Shown one piece after another: positions 8,191 to 17,077 of a DNA stretch of 44,839 bases. The notes under the pieces are model-generated. The model ran no database searches and was not told the origin of the DNA. It saw nothing but the letters and a program-made list of their open reading frames with translations. The translations under genes were made by a program, and so were the position numbers. The stretch comes from an uncultured bacterium (GTDB lineage Bacteria > Nitrospirota > Thermodesulfovibrionia > Thermodesulfovibrionales > Dissulfurispiraceae): positions 1 to 44,839 of the forward strand of contig CALEDV010000060.1 in the NCBI GenBank assembly GCA_937949555.1, in the 5' to 3' direction. Every line of letters begins with the position of its first letter. The first letter of the stretch is position 1.

Positions 8191-8943
8191 ATGGGAAGAA
8201 AGGCATTATTAATCAGTCCAGAGTTGTGTATTGGTTGCAGGGCCTGCCAGGTAGCATGTAAATCCTGGCAGCAACTACCTGCAGACAAGACGAAGAATAC
8301 AGGTAGTTACGAGAATCCTGGCGACCTTACACCAAACCTTTACAACAAGATAAGATTTGTGGAGGTCCCCTCACAGGAAAACCCCGTTAGGTGGTTATTT
8401 GTAAGTCAGAGGTGCATGCATTGCGACGACGCAGGCTGCATGAAGATATGCCCTGCCCCAGGCGCCCTCTATAAGACCAAGGAGGGTATTGTGGCCTTCA
8501 ATAAGGACAAGTGTATTGGCTGTAAACTATGTGTTGCAGGCTGCCCCTTTGACGTGCCCCGTTATGATGAAAAGGGTAAGATCTCAAAGTGTAATCTCTG
8601 TGAAGATAGGGTGGCTGAAAACATGATACCTGCATGTGCCAAGACCTGCCCTACAGGTTCTATAAAGTATGGCGACTGGGATGAGATGGTGGCAAGCTCC
8701 AAAAAGGCTGGTTACGAAAAGCTCTATGGTCAGATGGACCTCGGAGGTTTAGGGGTCCTTTATGCCTTCAAGGACACTCCAAAACTCTACGGACTCAATG
8801 AAAGGCCTCAGATACCAGAGTCTATTGTATTCTGGCACAATGTGCTAAAACCCTTAGCTTATATTGGACTTGGCGGTGTGGTGGCAGCCTCTGCCCTACA
8901 CTATCTGCTCATTGGTCCCCATAAAGAAGAGGAGGAGGTATAA
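8191..8943 (+). CDS. fdnH: Formate dehydrogenase beta subunit (four-cluster ferredoxin, membrane anchored)
   Basis: 250 residues. Electron-transfer subunit between the formate dehydrogenase catalytic subunit and cytochrome b. Four cysteine clusters are visible: CIGCRACQVACKSW (about 11-24), CMHCDDAGCMKICP, CIGCKLCVAGCPF and CNLCEDRV ... CAKTCPTGSI. A single C-terminal transmembrane helix (about 222-242, YIGLGGVVAASALHYLLIGP) matches FdnH/FdoH, placing the body on the periplasmic side. Eleven bases after fdhA and 3 bases before the cytochrome gene. Confidence 0.93.
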   Translation: MGRKALLISPELCIGCRACQVACKSWQQLPADKTKNTGSYENPGDLTPNLYNKIRFVEVPSQENPVRWLFVSQRCMHCDDAGCMKICPAPGALYKTKEGIVAFNKDKCIGCKLCVAGCPFDVPRYDEKGKISKCNLCEDRVAENMIPACAKTCPTGSIKYGDWDEMVASSKKAGYEKLYGQMDLGGLGVLYAFKDTPKLYGLNERPQIPESIVFWHNVLKPLAYIGLGGVVAASALHYLLIGPHKEEEEV

Positions 8944-8946
8944 ACA

Positions 8947-9555
8947 ATGGCTGAAATGGTTAGAAAGGCAAGCGCCTTTGAGATATTTAATCATTGGGTT
9001 CTGGCAATTAGCTGTCTACTATTGGCCCTGTCAGGGTATGGCTTTCTCTTTAAGCTTGAAGGAATTACTGCCCTCTTTGGTGGTGCAAATGCCATGAAGG
9101 ACATACACAATTACCTTGGCATAGTCTTTACCCTGTCTCTTTTTCTAAGTATCTTTAACTGGCTCAAGGACGCCCTATCCTTTGATTCCGATGACATCAA
9201 ATGGATAGCCTGTGCTGGAGGGTATCTCTCAAAGCATCCTAAAGTACCACCTATGGGAAAGCTAAACACAGGGCAGAAGTTATATTATCTCGCCCTCCTT
9301 GCCTTCGGGATAGCTATTGCTATAAGTGGCTTTGTAATATGGCTGATGCCGGGGCAGAGAAATTACATCATCCTGTCGCATTTAGTGCACAACATCAGCT
9401 TTGTGGTGCTTATGATAGCAGTGCCTGTGCATATATACCTTGCCACCATTGCAAACCCAGGCACCTTTAGGATAATGGTTTACGGCACTGTGCCATATAA
9501 ATGGGCTGCCAAAAGACACCCAAAATGGATTCAAGAACTAAGTCACGGTAAATAA
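8947..9555 (+). CDS. fdnI: Formate dehydrogenase gamma subunit, cytochrome b556
   Basis: 202 residues with four predicted membrane helices. Histidines that could ligate the two b hemes sit in EIFNHWVLAISCLLL, DIHNYLGIVFTLSLF and HLVHNISFVVLMIAVPVHIY. It passes electrons from the FeS subunit to the quinone pool. Length is close to E. coli FdnI (217). It closes the operon and is followed at once by a strong terminator. Confidence 0.92.
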   Translation: MAEMVRKASAFEIFNHWVLAISCLLLALSGYGFLFKLEGITALFGGANAMKDIHNYLGIVFTLSLFLSIFNWLKDALSFDSDDIKWIACAGGYLSKHPKVPPMGKLNTGQKLYYLALLAFGIAIAISGFVIWLMPGQRNYIILSHLVHNISFVVLMIAVPVHIYLATIANPGTFRIMVYGTVPYKWAAKRHPKWIQELSHGK

Positions 9556-9566
9556 CCACCTCTGAG

Positions 9567-9617
9567 CCCCAGAGGCATAGGGATAACCATTAATCCTTTA
9601 TTAGCCTCTGGGGTTTT
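9567..9617 (+). terminator. Rho-independent terminator of the formate dehydrogenase operon
   Basis: CCCCAGAGGC (9567-9576) pairs perfectly with GCCTCTGGGG (9604-9613), followed by TTTT. The loop is long (27 bases). It lies 12 bases after the cytochrome stop. Confidence 0.85.
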
Positions 9618-9660
9618 ATCCCAAGTTTCTCCCTCAATTATTTACAATGCCGGGGATAGA

Positions 9661-10302
9661 CTATTTATTTCCAAAAATATTCAACTGGTTTAAGTGTTCT
9701 TTAATCCTCTGCTCTGCTAACTTCACATAGGAAGGTTCGATATCATAGCCGATATAATGTCTGCCATCTTTTAATGCCGCAAGACAGGTAGTGCCACTAC
9801 CACAAAAGGGGTCTAAAACAATATCTCCTGTGTGCGTGTACAATTGAATCAGCCTATGCGGTAATTCTTCAGGAAATGGAGCAGGATGTCCGATACTTCT
9901 TGCAGAAACGGCTGGGAATGTCCAGACGCTTTTTGTCCACTCAAGAAAATCTTCTTTAGTGATTGTATCTTTTTTATGTCCTTTTGTTCTTGAAAAGGAT
10001 TCCTTAGAAAATACCAAGATATATTCGTGAATGTCTCTTAATACTGGATTGCCTGCAGACAACCAACTGCCCCAGGCGGTTGAGGGATTTGCGCTTGATG
10101 CCTTGTTCCAGATAATTTCTCCTCTCATTAGAAAACCAATCTCAAGCATATCCTCAATGATATAAGCATGCAAGGGGATATATGGTTTTCTTCCAAGATT
10201 GGCAACATTTATACATGCCCTGCCGCCTGTAACAAGGACAGGGTATGTTTCCTTAAACGCTGTTTTTAATTTGCCGATAGAAAAAAAGGGTGGGTACGCC
10301 AA
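9661..10302 (-). CDS. DNA methyltransferase (beta-class, N4-cytosine/N6-adenine), 5'-truncated
   Basis: 213 residues. The C-terminal DPFCGSGTT (about 163-171) is the SAM-binding motif I, and AYPPF at the extreme N-terminus is where the catalytic motif IV (normally S/D-PPY) should be; motif IV before motif I defines the beta class. Conserved middle: GGRACINVANLGRKPYIPL and RGEIIWNKASS. Family members usually have about 30-50 residues before motif IV and about 20-30 between it and the KETYPVLVTGG block; here both are missing or altered, the only start is a TTG, and a run of seven T follows the PP codons. I infer an eroded, probably inactive gene. It stands alone: no restriction enzyme is visible nearby. 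Confidence 0.7.
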   Translation of the reverse strand: MAYPPFFSIGKLKTAFKETYPVLVTGGRACINVANLGRKPYIPLHAYIIEDMLEIGFLMRGEIIWNKASSANPSTAWGSWLSAGNPVLRDIHEYILVFSKESFSRTKGHKKDTITKEDFLEWTKSVWTFPAVSARSIGHPAPFPEELPHRLIQLYTHTGDIVLDPFCGSGTTCLAALKDGRHYIGYDIEPSYVKLAEQRIKEHLNQLNIFGNK

Positions 10303-10484
10303 AAAGACCTTATCGAGAGGGCATGGAAAACACTCAAACAGTCCTTTTGTTTGCCCTGGGGTACAATTATTACAAATTTATATCGATACATTAGAGCGAC
10401 TGCTATTGACATTTGACCTAATATAATCTTATCGTAGCCTGTAAATAATCAGGTAACCGATGTTACCACTTAAAAGGAGAGGGC

Positions 10485-11726
10485 ATGATGAACCGTTTAT
10501 GTAGAAGTATGCTTGAAATTGTTCTTATGGCAATGATTATTTTTATTATTCCGGCAACGACGTTTTCTGGTGAGAAAATAGACATCCGCTATCTTGTCAA
10601 GGGTAAGAAGGTTATTCCAGTTACTTACCGGATTGGCCACTGGGAGATCACCGATATCAAGCTGCCAGATCTGGTGGTAACCAATAAAGAGAAGACCGCC
10701 ATAACCATCTATCAGGCAGAGGTGATCGGCAAGGTCTCAGGCGTTGAAAGGACACGTCTTCAGATATACCGCAAAGAATTATCAGAGGCAATTGCCTTGA
10801 CAGCCGATATGCTAAACAAACAGAAGCCACCGCTGGCTACTGTGCAATTGTCTTTAGGTAATGTGGCGCTTCCCGAAGGCATACTGTCTGAAAATGGCAG
10901 GGCGACCAAGGGACAAAGCATTGTGCTCCCACTTTCGAAAATTGCCTATCTCCATTATGTCGGTAAAGAGAAGATAGATGGCATGGAGATTAAGTTGACT
11001 ATAAAGTCCGGCAGACAAAAGATGCTCGCCTCTATCCCCGTGCAACTGACTTTCTATGAGGCAAAGGGGAAATACACCTTTCCTGTAAAAGGCGATGTGC
11101 AGATGGCCTTCCTCCCACTGAGCTACATACACCACCGTGGATCTGCATCTCAGGAATTTGCTATGGATGTGGTGGGGGCGAACCAGAAAGAGGCAACATC
11201 CTTCACTGAAATCTCAAGTCCCAAACCCAAGAGTCTTTCCGATTACAGCATCTGGGGACGGGAGGTTGTGGCCATAGGAGATGGCGTGGTCTTGGAGGTG
11301 GGGGATAAGTTCCCTGAGGAACCGATGAGCGACCCTGCCCAATTTACAAAACAAGGATATTCCCTTAGCCTCATCAAAGAATTGGCCCCAAAGATTGGCT
11401 GGACAAATGCCATAGCCGGTAACTACATTGTTATCGATCACAAAAACGGTGAGTACAGTGCCTATTGCCACCTACAGGAGGGGTCTATAGGTGTGAAAGC
11501 TGGGGACAGTGTGCACAAGGGTATGGTTATCGCCAAGGTCGGAAACACAGGGAACTCAGGCGCACCACACCTACATTTTCAATTGATGGATTCACAGGAC
11601 TTCTTCACCGCCAACGGCCTTCCAGTGATGTTTGAGGATGTGCCAGCACAGGTTATGATCGCTGGATTCCCCGTTAAGGGCAATACCCTAAGCTTCAGCG
11701 ACAGCATCTTCTATACAGTGCCATAA
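10485..11726 (+). CDS. Exported M23 (LytM-like) metallopeptidase
   Basis: 413 residues with a signal peptide (about 8-28). The C-terminal 200 residues form an M23 endopeptidase domain: first zinc-ligand motif HHRGSASQEFAMDV (His about 217, Asp about 228) and second motif HLHFQ near residue 365, with GNYIVIDHKNGEYSAYCHL between. M23 enzymes cleave peptidoglycan cross-bridges. The N-terminal 190 residues are a beta-rich region of unknown fold. Start chosen at the first of two adjacent ATGs, behind AGGAGAGG. Monocistronic: repeat copy 2 follows. Confidence 0.85.
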   Translation: MMNRLCRSMLEIVLMAMIIFIIPATTFSGEKIDIRYLVKGKKVIPVTYRIGHWEITDIKLPDLVVTNKEKTAITIYQAEVIGKVSGVERTRLQIYRKELSEAIALTADMLNKQKPPLATVQLSLGNVALPEGILSENGRATKGQSIVLPLSKIAYLHYVGKEKIDGMEIKLTIKSGRQKMLASIPVQLTFYEAKGKYTFPVKGDVQMAFLPLSYIHHRGSASQEFAMDVVGANQKEATSFTEISSPKPKSLSDYSIWGREVVAIGDGVVLEVGDKFPEEPMSDPAQFTKQGYSLSLIKELAPKIGWTNAIAGNYIVIDHKNGEYSAYCHLQEGSIGVKAGDSVHKGMVIAKVGNTGNSGAPHLHFQLMDSQDFFTANGLPVMFEDVPAQVMIAGFPVKGNTLSFSDSIFYTVP

Positions 11727-11811
11727 TCATGAAAGGGCGCTTTCAGGGCTTGGCAATAATCTGATAATATATTGGCTGGAGGAACAAAGAGAAGGCAGGC
11801 TGAAGTGATAT

Positions 11812-12028
11812 CCCAAATGCCGATAGCGATAGAAACCTGTGGGAGCAAGAGGGCATGCCTGAAAGCCTTTATACTGTCACAGGGTTTATTAAAAAGGGCC
11901 ATAGGTCATTCAGTGACCAAGAGGTGATTAGTCTGGCTTTATCTGTAAAGGTACAGAGGTCTCGTAAAAAGGCGTGGCAATAAAGCCTTCTCAGCACACC
12001 CTCTTACTCCTATAGGCAATTTAGGGTG
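11812..12028. repeat. Intergenic imperfect-palindrome repeat, copy 2
   Basis: Contains the family left arm (AGAGGGCATGCCTGAAAGCC, then TTTATACTGTCACAGGGTTT) and right arm (GGCAATAAAGCCTTCTCAGC, CTCCTATAGGCAATTTAGGG), which are imperfect reverse complements. Very similar to copy 3 at 29782-29992, including the central ACCAAGAGGTGATT. It fills the gap between the M23 peptidase and the IHF/HU promoter; the 11727-11811 part holds a short TGAAAG/CTTTCA hairpin and nothing else I can name. Confidence 0.85.
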
Positions 12029-12040
12029 ATATCAAACCAC

Positions 12041-12069
12041 TTGCATTACTATTGATATTGTTGTAAAAT
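12041..12069 (+). promoter_or_regulatory. Candidate sigma-70 promoter for the IHF/HU-merR pair
   Basis: TTGCAT (12041-12046), 17-base spacer, TAAAAT (12064-12069), just outside the right end of repeat copy 2 and 54 bases before the ATG at 12123. Confidence 0.5.
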
Positions 12070-12122
12070 TTTAGCCCTTCATGGATAATTACTATCATAT
12101 AAAATACCAGCGAGGTGTACAA

Positions 12123-12410
12123 ATGACTAAGGCAGATTTGGTATCTCTTTTGTTTGAGAGGGTTGGGCTTCCAAAGGCTGAGGCACACTCTATAGTAGAA
12201 TTAGTATTAAACAACATAAAGGACTCCCTGCTTGCAGGAGAGGTTGTCAAGATATCAGGATTCGGCACATTTCAGGTTAGGAAAAAAAGTGCCCGCATAG
12301 GCAGAAATCCCAGGACCAAACAGGAGGTGGAGATTACCCCTCGAAAGGTAGTTACCTTCAAGGCAAGTGAACAACTCAAAGACATGGTAGAAAAGACAAT
12401 AGCTCCATAA
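12123..12410 (+). CDS. ihfA: Integration host factor alpha-type / HU-family DNA-bending protein
   Basis: 95 residues from the ATG at 12123, preferred to the upstream in-frame ATG at 12081 because GAGGTG stands 5 bases before it and MTKADLVSLLFERVGL is the normal family N-terminus. The DNA-binding arm is GFGTFQVRKKSARIGRNPRT with the minor-groove Pro; ITPRKVVTFKASEQLKDMV completes the fold. The R-GRNP form and the downstream merR neighbour (a common ihfA-merR arrangement) favour IHF alpha over HU, though the two are hard to separate by eye. IHF is a co-activator of sigma-54 promoters such as the flgF one in this window. Confidence 0.85.
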   Translation: MTKADLVSLLFERVGLPKAEAHSIVELVLNNIKDSLLAGEVVKISGFGTFQVRKKSARIGRNPRTKQEVEITPRKVVTFKASEQLKDMVEKTIAP

Positions 12411-12422
12411 TCAAGTGTCTCA

Positions 12423-12809
12423 GTGAACAAAAATCAGAATGCAGAGGACCCTTTACAGCCCTTTAGTCTTTCTTCGGAGAAGATTTTTTATAAAATTGGC
12501 GAGGTTAGCAAGATTACGGGTCTTGAGAGCCATGTAATTAGATACTGGGAATCTATGTTTCCTGCCCTAAGGCCTAAAAAGAGTAAATCTGGACAGAGAA
12601 TATATGAAAAAAAAGATATTGATTTAATAATATATATAAAAAAGCTCCAGATAGAAGAGGGATACACTATTGAGGGTATAAAAAGACGCTTGACAAACCC
12701 AAATACCCAAGACCAGAACAACATTAATATAGCCTCAGAGCTATCGGTGCAGGAAATCCTAAAGAATATTAAATCCAGACTAATCTCAATACTTGAGGGT
12801 ATCAAGTAA
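12423..12809 (+). CDS. MerR-family transcriptional regulator
   Basis: 128 residues, starting at GTG 12423, 12 bases after ihfA. A winged helix-turn-helix begins at about 19: FYKIGEVSKITGLESHVIRYWESMFPALRP, the classic MerR N-terminus, and continues to about residue 90 (IKKLQIEEGYTIEGIKRRL). The short C-terminal tail lacks effector-binding Cys residues, so the signal is unknown. Proteins of this short type are regularly found beside ihfA and pheT in related anaerobes. Confidence 0.85.
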   Translation: MNKNQNAEDPLQPFSLSSEKIFYKIGEVSKITGLESHVIRYWESMFPALRPKKSKSGQRIYEKKDIDLIIYIKKLQIEEGYTIEGIKRRLTNPNTQDQNNINIASELSVQEILKNIKSRLISILEGIK

Positions 12810-12843
12810 CCACTGGCATTTTCGGCATGAGGACCTGTTGCCC

Positions 12844-12871
12844 TTGAATTGCCTATTTTCTTTGTTATAAT
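12844..12871 (+). promoter_or_regulatory. Extended -10 promoter for the YdbH-like gene
   Basis: TTGAAT (12844-12849), 16 bases, TGT-TATAAT (-10 hexamer 12866-12871), 31 bases before the ATG at 12902. Confidence 0.6.
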
Positions 12872-12901
12872 GACCAAAATATTATTCAAAGCGGTTAAGT
12901 T

Positions 12902-15502
12902 ATGAAGGACCTCAAAAAAAAGTTATGGCTGCCCATTGCTTTGCTCACTTTATCAAGCCTGATCCTCTATTTAGTCTTTCCTAAAATAATAGCCTTAACG
13001 GCAAGACACCTTACAGGACACTCAATTGCCTTCGAAGAAATAAAGGCTATGAGTGGATATATCAGAGGTCTAAAGATCTCAGGCGGCGACTTCAGCCTTG
13101 AGTCGGCCCACATAAAAATAGGAAATCCATTAATAGGCATACTCAACAACCATTTTGATGAGATATCCCTTTATAATCCATCCCTTTATATTACACAGGT
13201 TTCAGCAAAAGAAAGGGATCTGAGCTTTATCAAGAACCTGCCAAGGGTTAATAAACTAACCATTGAAAGAGGTTCTGTGATCATCGCTGATAGGGACTCA
13301 AAATACGAAGTTACCCTTTCTTCAATGAAACTAACCCTAAAAGATTATTCACCCCAAAGGGGTGGACAGTTAGACATTGAGATGTTTTACAGCATTAAGG
13401 ATAGGATTAACAACAAAAAATTATTCTCTGGCCTTTTGGTTGCTGATTCAAGGATCCATCCATTTATTACAAAAAATATATCTATGAGTGGCTCCTTTAG
13501 CCTATCCTTAGATAACACAGAGGCAGGGTTTATTGGATTTGGCTCCTCTATGGTCAAGGGTAGCTTTATATATGAAAATGGCGGATTCTCGCTTGATAGG
13601 GTTGATGCAAATTTTTCAAGCCTATCCCTTGAATTTGCAGAAAAAAAGGTGTTTTTAGGCAATTTACAATTAAACACTGCCATCTCTTTTGATACCCAAA
13701 GCATGGATCTGCAATTTATTAATATATCAGGGGCATTAAGAGCGCTTGGCAAAATCACCGGTACTATTGACATAAAATTAGATAAAAACTATCCCTATCA
13801 CTGTAATCTAACCCTCCATGAGACTGATATACAGGAAAGCGTTAAACTTTTAAAGCCTATTATTCCTGATTCCCTGAACAAATGGAACCTATCAGGGAAA
13901 ACCACTGTTGAGGCAATCCTCAAGGGGTCTATGCAAGACAGCGCCCTCACACTTGAAGGTGTGGCCTCAATAAACCTTGCCGAACTGGCTTTCGCATCTG
14001 AGGATGGATTGAAGGCTGGACAGGGCATAAGCGGAAAGCTGGTTATAGACATAAGATACCCACAGGACTTAAAAAAAAACACCCCTATCGCCTTAAAAAT
14101 AGCCTCTGACCTCTCAAAGGGCGAGTATCTCTGGGACCGTTTCTATCTAAACCAGCCAAATAGGACACTTAAAGCAATGGCAACACTAAACCTTAAAACA
14201 ACCCGTGACAACCCTAATGAGATAGCCATTGAAACGGACCTATTCTCTACTGGTTCCTATAGGATATTCATTTCAGATAAGTCCGACAGCTTAAATATTA
14301 ATGCAGTCCTATCGGATATCAACCTTAAGGAGTTATACAAAACTATTCTGATGGACTCACTCCACTCTATATTGCCAATCACAAAGGATATGGACATCTC
14401 AGGTGGAGTAGATATAAATATGGATGTCCATATATCAGAAAAAAGATACTCCCTTGATGGGGCTATTGATATTAAGGGATTGTCCCTTTGGACTCCCTCT
14501 ATAGAGATGGGCATTGAAGAGGTTAGTGCAAGCCTGCCCATACATATTAACGAATCCAACGAAGAGGGTTTACACAGATATGATGATGCACAAGGCTTCC
14601 TTTCAGTTCAAAGGGCAAAGATAAGGAACATTGAGTTAAGGGGTCTTCATATGCCCCTGAGGGCTGAGCAGAACTTAATACTTCTCTCTGCTCCCATAGA
14701 GACGGGTTTGCTTGGAGGGAAACTCAGCATTGAGGCTGTAGAGGCAGGGCTTAGTATCAGGGAGCCTATATGGCTAAAGACCTCTTTCAGATTAAATGAG
14801 GCAATGGTTGCTCCAATAACAGAGTCCCTCGGCTTTGGCTCCTTTAGCGGTAGGCTTAATTCCCATATATCCGATGTAAAACTAAAGGGCAGAACTCTAT
14901 CAACAGAAGGCTATATAGAGATAGATATCTTTAAAGGCAGGGTATTGATCTCAAACATCCATGGAGAAATGCCCTTTAACTATTTTGGTGCAGATATTGA
15001 CTTCTCTGGGATTGACCTTGAAAGATTGACTGAAACTATAAAAATAGGCAGAATAACAGGTATTATTAAGGGCTCAATCAAAGGACTTGAGATTCAATAT
15101 GGCCAAGCAGCCAGCTTTGTAATGGACATAGAATCTGTCCCTACAGAAGATGTAAAACAGACTGTTAGCACCGATGCAGTAGAGAACATCTCCATCTTGG
15201 GTACTGGTTCAGAGGGAATTTCAAGGGTTTTATCCACAGGCATAAACCAGTTTTTCAAAGAATTCCCCTATAGAAAACTTGGCATAAGGTGTGTTCTTGA
15301 GAATGATGTGTTCACTATTAGAGGAAAGATATTCGAGGGTGGAAAGGAATATATTATAAAGAGGGGATTATTCAGGGGCATTGATGTGATCGTCCAGAAC
15401 CCAGACAACTCCATTAGTTTTAAGGATATGCAGAACAGGCTTGCAGCGATCTTTGAACAACACAAGTCAAGTGATTCATATAAAAAATCAAAGGAGGAAT
15501 AA
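12902..15502 (+). CDS. YdbH-like (AsmA/TamB-type) intermembrane bridge protein
   Basis: 866 residues. One N-terminal membrane anchor (about 8-28, LWLPIALLTLSSLILYLVFP) is followed by a very long beta-rich, repeat-like body (LDIEMFYSIKDR, VEAILKGSMQDSALTLEGVA, GVDINMDVHISEKRYSLDGA) and a conserved C-terminus (ENISILGTGSEGISRVLSTG ... RKLGIRCVLENDVFTIRG). This is the pattern of the AsmA-like group that bridges inner and outer membranes and carries phospholipids in E. coli (TamB, YhdP, YdbH). The YdbL-type gene 2 bases downstream points to YdbH. Transport of lipid is inferred from the family. Confidence 0.8.
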   Translation: MKDLKKKLWLPIALLTLSSLILYLVFPKIIALTARHLTGHSIAFEEIKAMSGYIRGLKISGGDFSLESAHIKIGNPLIGILNNHFDEISLYNPSLYITQVSAKERDLSFIKNLPRVNKLTIERGSVIIADRDSKYEVTLSSMKLTLKDYSPQRGGQLDIEMFYSIKDRINNKKLFSGLLVADSRIHPFITKNISMSGSFSLSLDNTEAGFIGFGSSMVKGSFIYENGGFSLDRVDANFSSLSLEFAEKKVFLGNLQLNTAISFDTQSMDLQFINISGALRALGKITGTIDIKLDKNYPYHCNLTLHETDIQESVKLLKPIIPDSLNKWNLSGKTTVEAILKGSMQDSALTLEGVASINLAELAFASEDGLKAGQGISGKLVIDIRYPQDLKKNTPIALKIASDLSKGEYLWDRFYLNQPNRTLKAMATLNLKTTRDNPNEIAIETDLFSTGSYRIFISDKSDSLNINAVLSDINLKELYKTILMDSLHSILPITKDMDISGGVDINMDVHISEKRYSLDGAIDIKGLSLWTPSIEMGIEEVSASLPIHINESNEEGLHRYDDAQGFLSVQRAKIRNIELRGLHMPLRAEQNLILLSAPIETGLLGGKLSIEAVEAGLSIREPIWLKTSFRLNEAMVAPITESLGFGSFSGRLNSHISDVKLKGRTLSTEGYIEIDIFKGRVLISNIHGEMPFNYFGADIDFSGIDLERLTETIKIGRITGIIKGSIKGLEIQYGQAASFVMDIESVPTEDVKQTVSTDAVENISILGTGSEGISRVLSTGINQFFKEFPYRKLGIRCVLENDVFTIRGKIFEGGKEYIIKRGLFRGIDVIVQNPDNSISFKDMQNRLAAIFEQHKSSDSYKKSKEE

Positions 15503-15504
15503 TA

Positions 15505-16107
15505 ATGAAGGGTAAAAGACTTGGATTATTGCTGCCCCTTCTTGTGGCAGCCTGTGTTACAGTGAACATCTATTTTCCAGCCTCAGCGGTCCAGAAGGCT
15601 GCCGATGAGATCGTAGATGAAATAAGGGTTGAAAGGGGTAAAAAACCTGAGACAAAGCCTGAGATAAAGAAAGATGAAAAAACAGGTCAGCAGAGTATGC
15701 AAATACATCAGACAATAGCAACCCTGCTAAGCCCTTCAGAGGTTTATGCAGAGATAAATGTAGAGATTTCAACCCCCGCCATAAGGGCACTAAAAGAGGC
15801 CATGAGGGGGAGATTTACCTATCTCCAGTCCTTTTATTCAAGGGGCGCTATTGGAGAAAACAGGGATGGATACTTAGAGATCAGGGACACTGCTATGCTT
15901 AATCTAAAAGAAAAATCCGATATTATGAATCTGGTCAATCAGGAAAACAGAGACAGACAGTCCCTCTACAATGAGATAGTAAAGGCCAACAGATTCGGGC
16001 CCGAGACAATGCCTCAGGTGCAGAGGATATTTGCCAATAGTTGGCGTGGAAAATCCCAGCCCGGCTGGTGGATACAAGAGGACTCAGGACAATGGAGACA
16101 GAAATAG
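15505..16107 (+). CDS. YdbL-like lipoprotein (DUF1318)
   Basis: 200 residues. The start at 15505 is 2 bases after the YdbH-like stop, with RBS AAGGAGG. A signal peptide leads to LLVAACVTVNIYFPASAVQK (lipobox Cys about 17), the characteristic beginning of DUF1318 proteins, followed by AADEIVDEI and a conserved C-terminal half (YAEINVEISTPAIRALKEAM, ... QREN-R-RQSLYNEIVKAN). E. coli YdbL is a chaperone-like periplasmic protein working with YdbH and the lipoprotein YnbE; here the protein itself has a lipobox and no separate YnbE gene is seen, so it may combine both roles (inference). Confidence 0.8.
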   Translation: MKGKRLGLLLPLLVAACVTVNIYFPASAVQKAADEIVDEIRVERGKKPETKPEIKKDEKTGQQSMQIHQTIATLLSPSEVYAEINVEISTPAIRALKEAMRGRFTYLQSFYSRGAIGENRDGYLEIRDTAMLNLKEKSDIMNLVNQENRDRQSLYNEIVKANRFGPETMPQVQRIFANSWRGKSQPGWWIQEDSGQWRQK

Positions 16108-16156
16108 CCTATAAGACAGAGGATATGATTAGTAAAGTAATTATAAAGATTGCCCT

Positions 16157-16960
16157 ATGACCGAGATCTTTAAAGAAAATACAGATAGGCTGTTTCTAAT
16201 TGCAGGCCCCTGTGTTATAGAGAACTGGGAGACAACTTACGAAACAGCCTCAATGCTCAAAGAGATCTGCAGTGAACTATCAATCCCTTTCATATTTAAG
16301 ACCTCCTATGATAAGGCTAATAGGAGTTCTCTGAAGTCCTTTAGAGGACCAGGCATCGATAAGGGATTGCAGATAATAGGGGATATTAGGGCAAGGCTCA
16401 ATATCCCTGTTATAACCGATGTCCACTCCCCGGAAGAGGCAGAGATGGTTTCTGAGCATGTGGATTACTTACAGATACCTGCCTTTTTATGCAGACAGAC
16501 AGACCTCATCATTGCAGCCTCAAAGACAATGAAGGCAGTAAATATCAAAAAAGGCCAATTCTTGGCGCCCTGGGATGTAAAAAACATTATTGATAAATTC
16601 ACCTCCACAGGGAACCGCAACCTCACCATTACAGAACGGGGCACATGCTTTGGTTACAACAATCTCGTGGTTGATTTTAGAACCTTTCCCATTATCAGGT
16701 CCTTTGGCTATCCTGTAGTCTTTGATGCTACCCACAGTCTTCAACTACCAGGGGGACTGGGGACATGCTCAGGGGGACAGAGGGAGTTTATTGAACCCCT
16801 TGCAAGGGCAGCCGTCGCCTGCGGTATTGATGGACTTTTTATGGAAACCCATCCAGACCCCGATAAGGCGCTCTGCGATGGGCCTAATATGATAGGGCTT
16901 AGGGACCTCTTCCCATTGCTTAGGACCTTAAAGGCAATCAACGAGGCATGTAAGGGATAA
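16157..16960 (+). CDS. kdsA: 3-deoxy-8-phosphooctulonate synthase (KDO-8-P synthase)
   Basis: 267 residues. Condenses arabinose 5-phosphate with phosphoenolpyruvate, the first committed step of KDO synthesis for lipopolysaccharide. Motifs: LIAGPCVIE (about 13-21), FKTSYDKANRSS, RGPGIDKGL, ITDVHSPEEAE, LQIPAFLCRQTDL, VNIKKGQFLAPWD, FGYNNLVVDFR and METHPDPDKALCDGPNM. The Cys in AGPCVIE is the metal ligand of the metal-dependent class (as in Aquifex aeolicus), unlike the metal-independent E. coli enzyme, which has Asn there. It supports an outer membrane with LPS. Confidence 0.95.
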   Translation: MTEIFKENTDRLFLIAGPCVIENWETTYETASMLKEICSELSIPFIFKTSYDKANRSSLKSFRGPGIDKGLQIIGDIRARLNIPVITDVHSPEEAEMVSEHVDYLQIPAFLCRQTDLIIAASKTMKAVNIKKGQFLAPWDVKNIIDKFTSTGNRNLTITERGTCFGYNNLVVDFRTFPIIRSFGYPVVFDATHSLQLPGGLGTCSGGQREFIEPLARAAVACGIDGLFMETHPDPDKALCDGPNMIGLRDLFPLLRTLKAINEACKG

Positions 16961-17077
16961 AAGAAACCGAATATCGGTCAATAATCTTCTTAACAAACCA
17001 CTATTGCTACCCCTATTAAGAATTAAGAAAACGATGAATCCTCTGGGGTTCAGATACTTTCTTGTCATACTGACCAA

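Noticed and set aside
10406-10427. TTGACA followed by TATAAT upstream of the M23 gene
   Set aside because: The hexamers are only 10 bases apart; no arrangement with 16-18 bases gives two good boxes, so no promoter is claimed.
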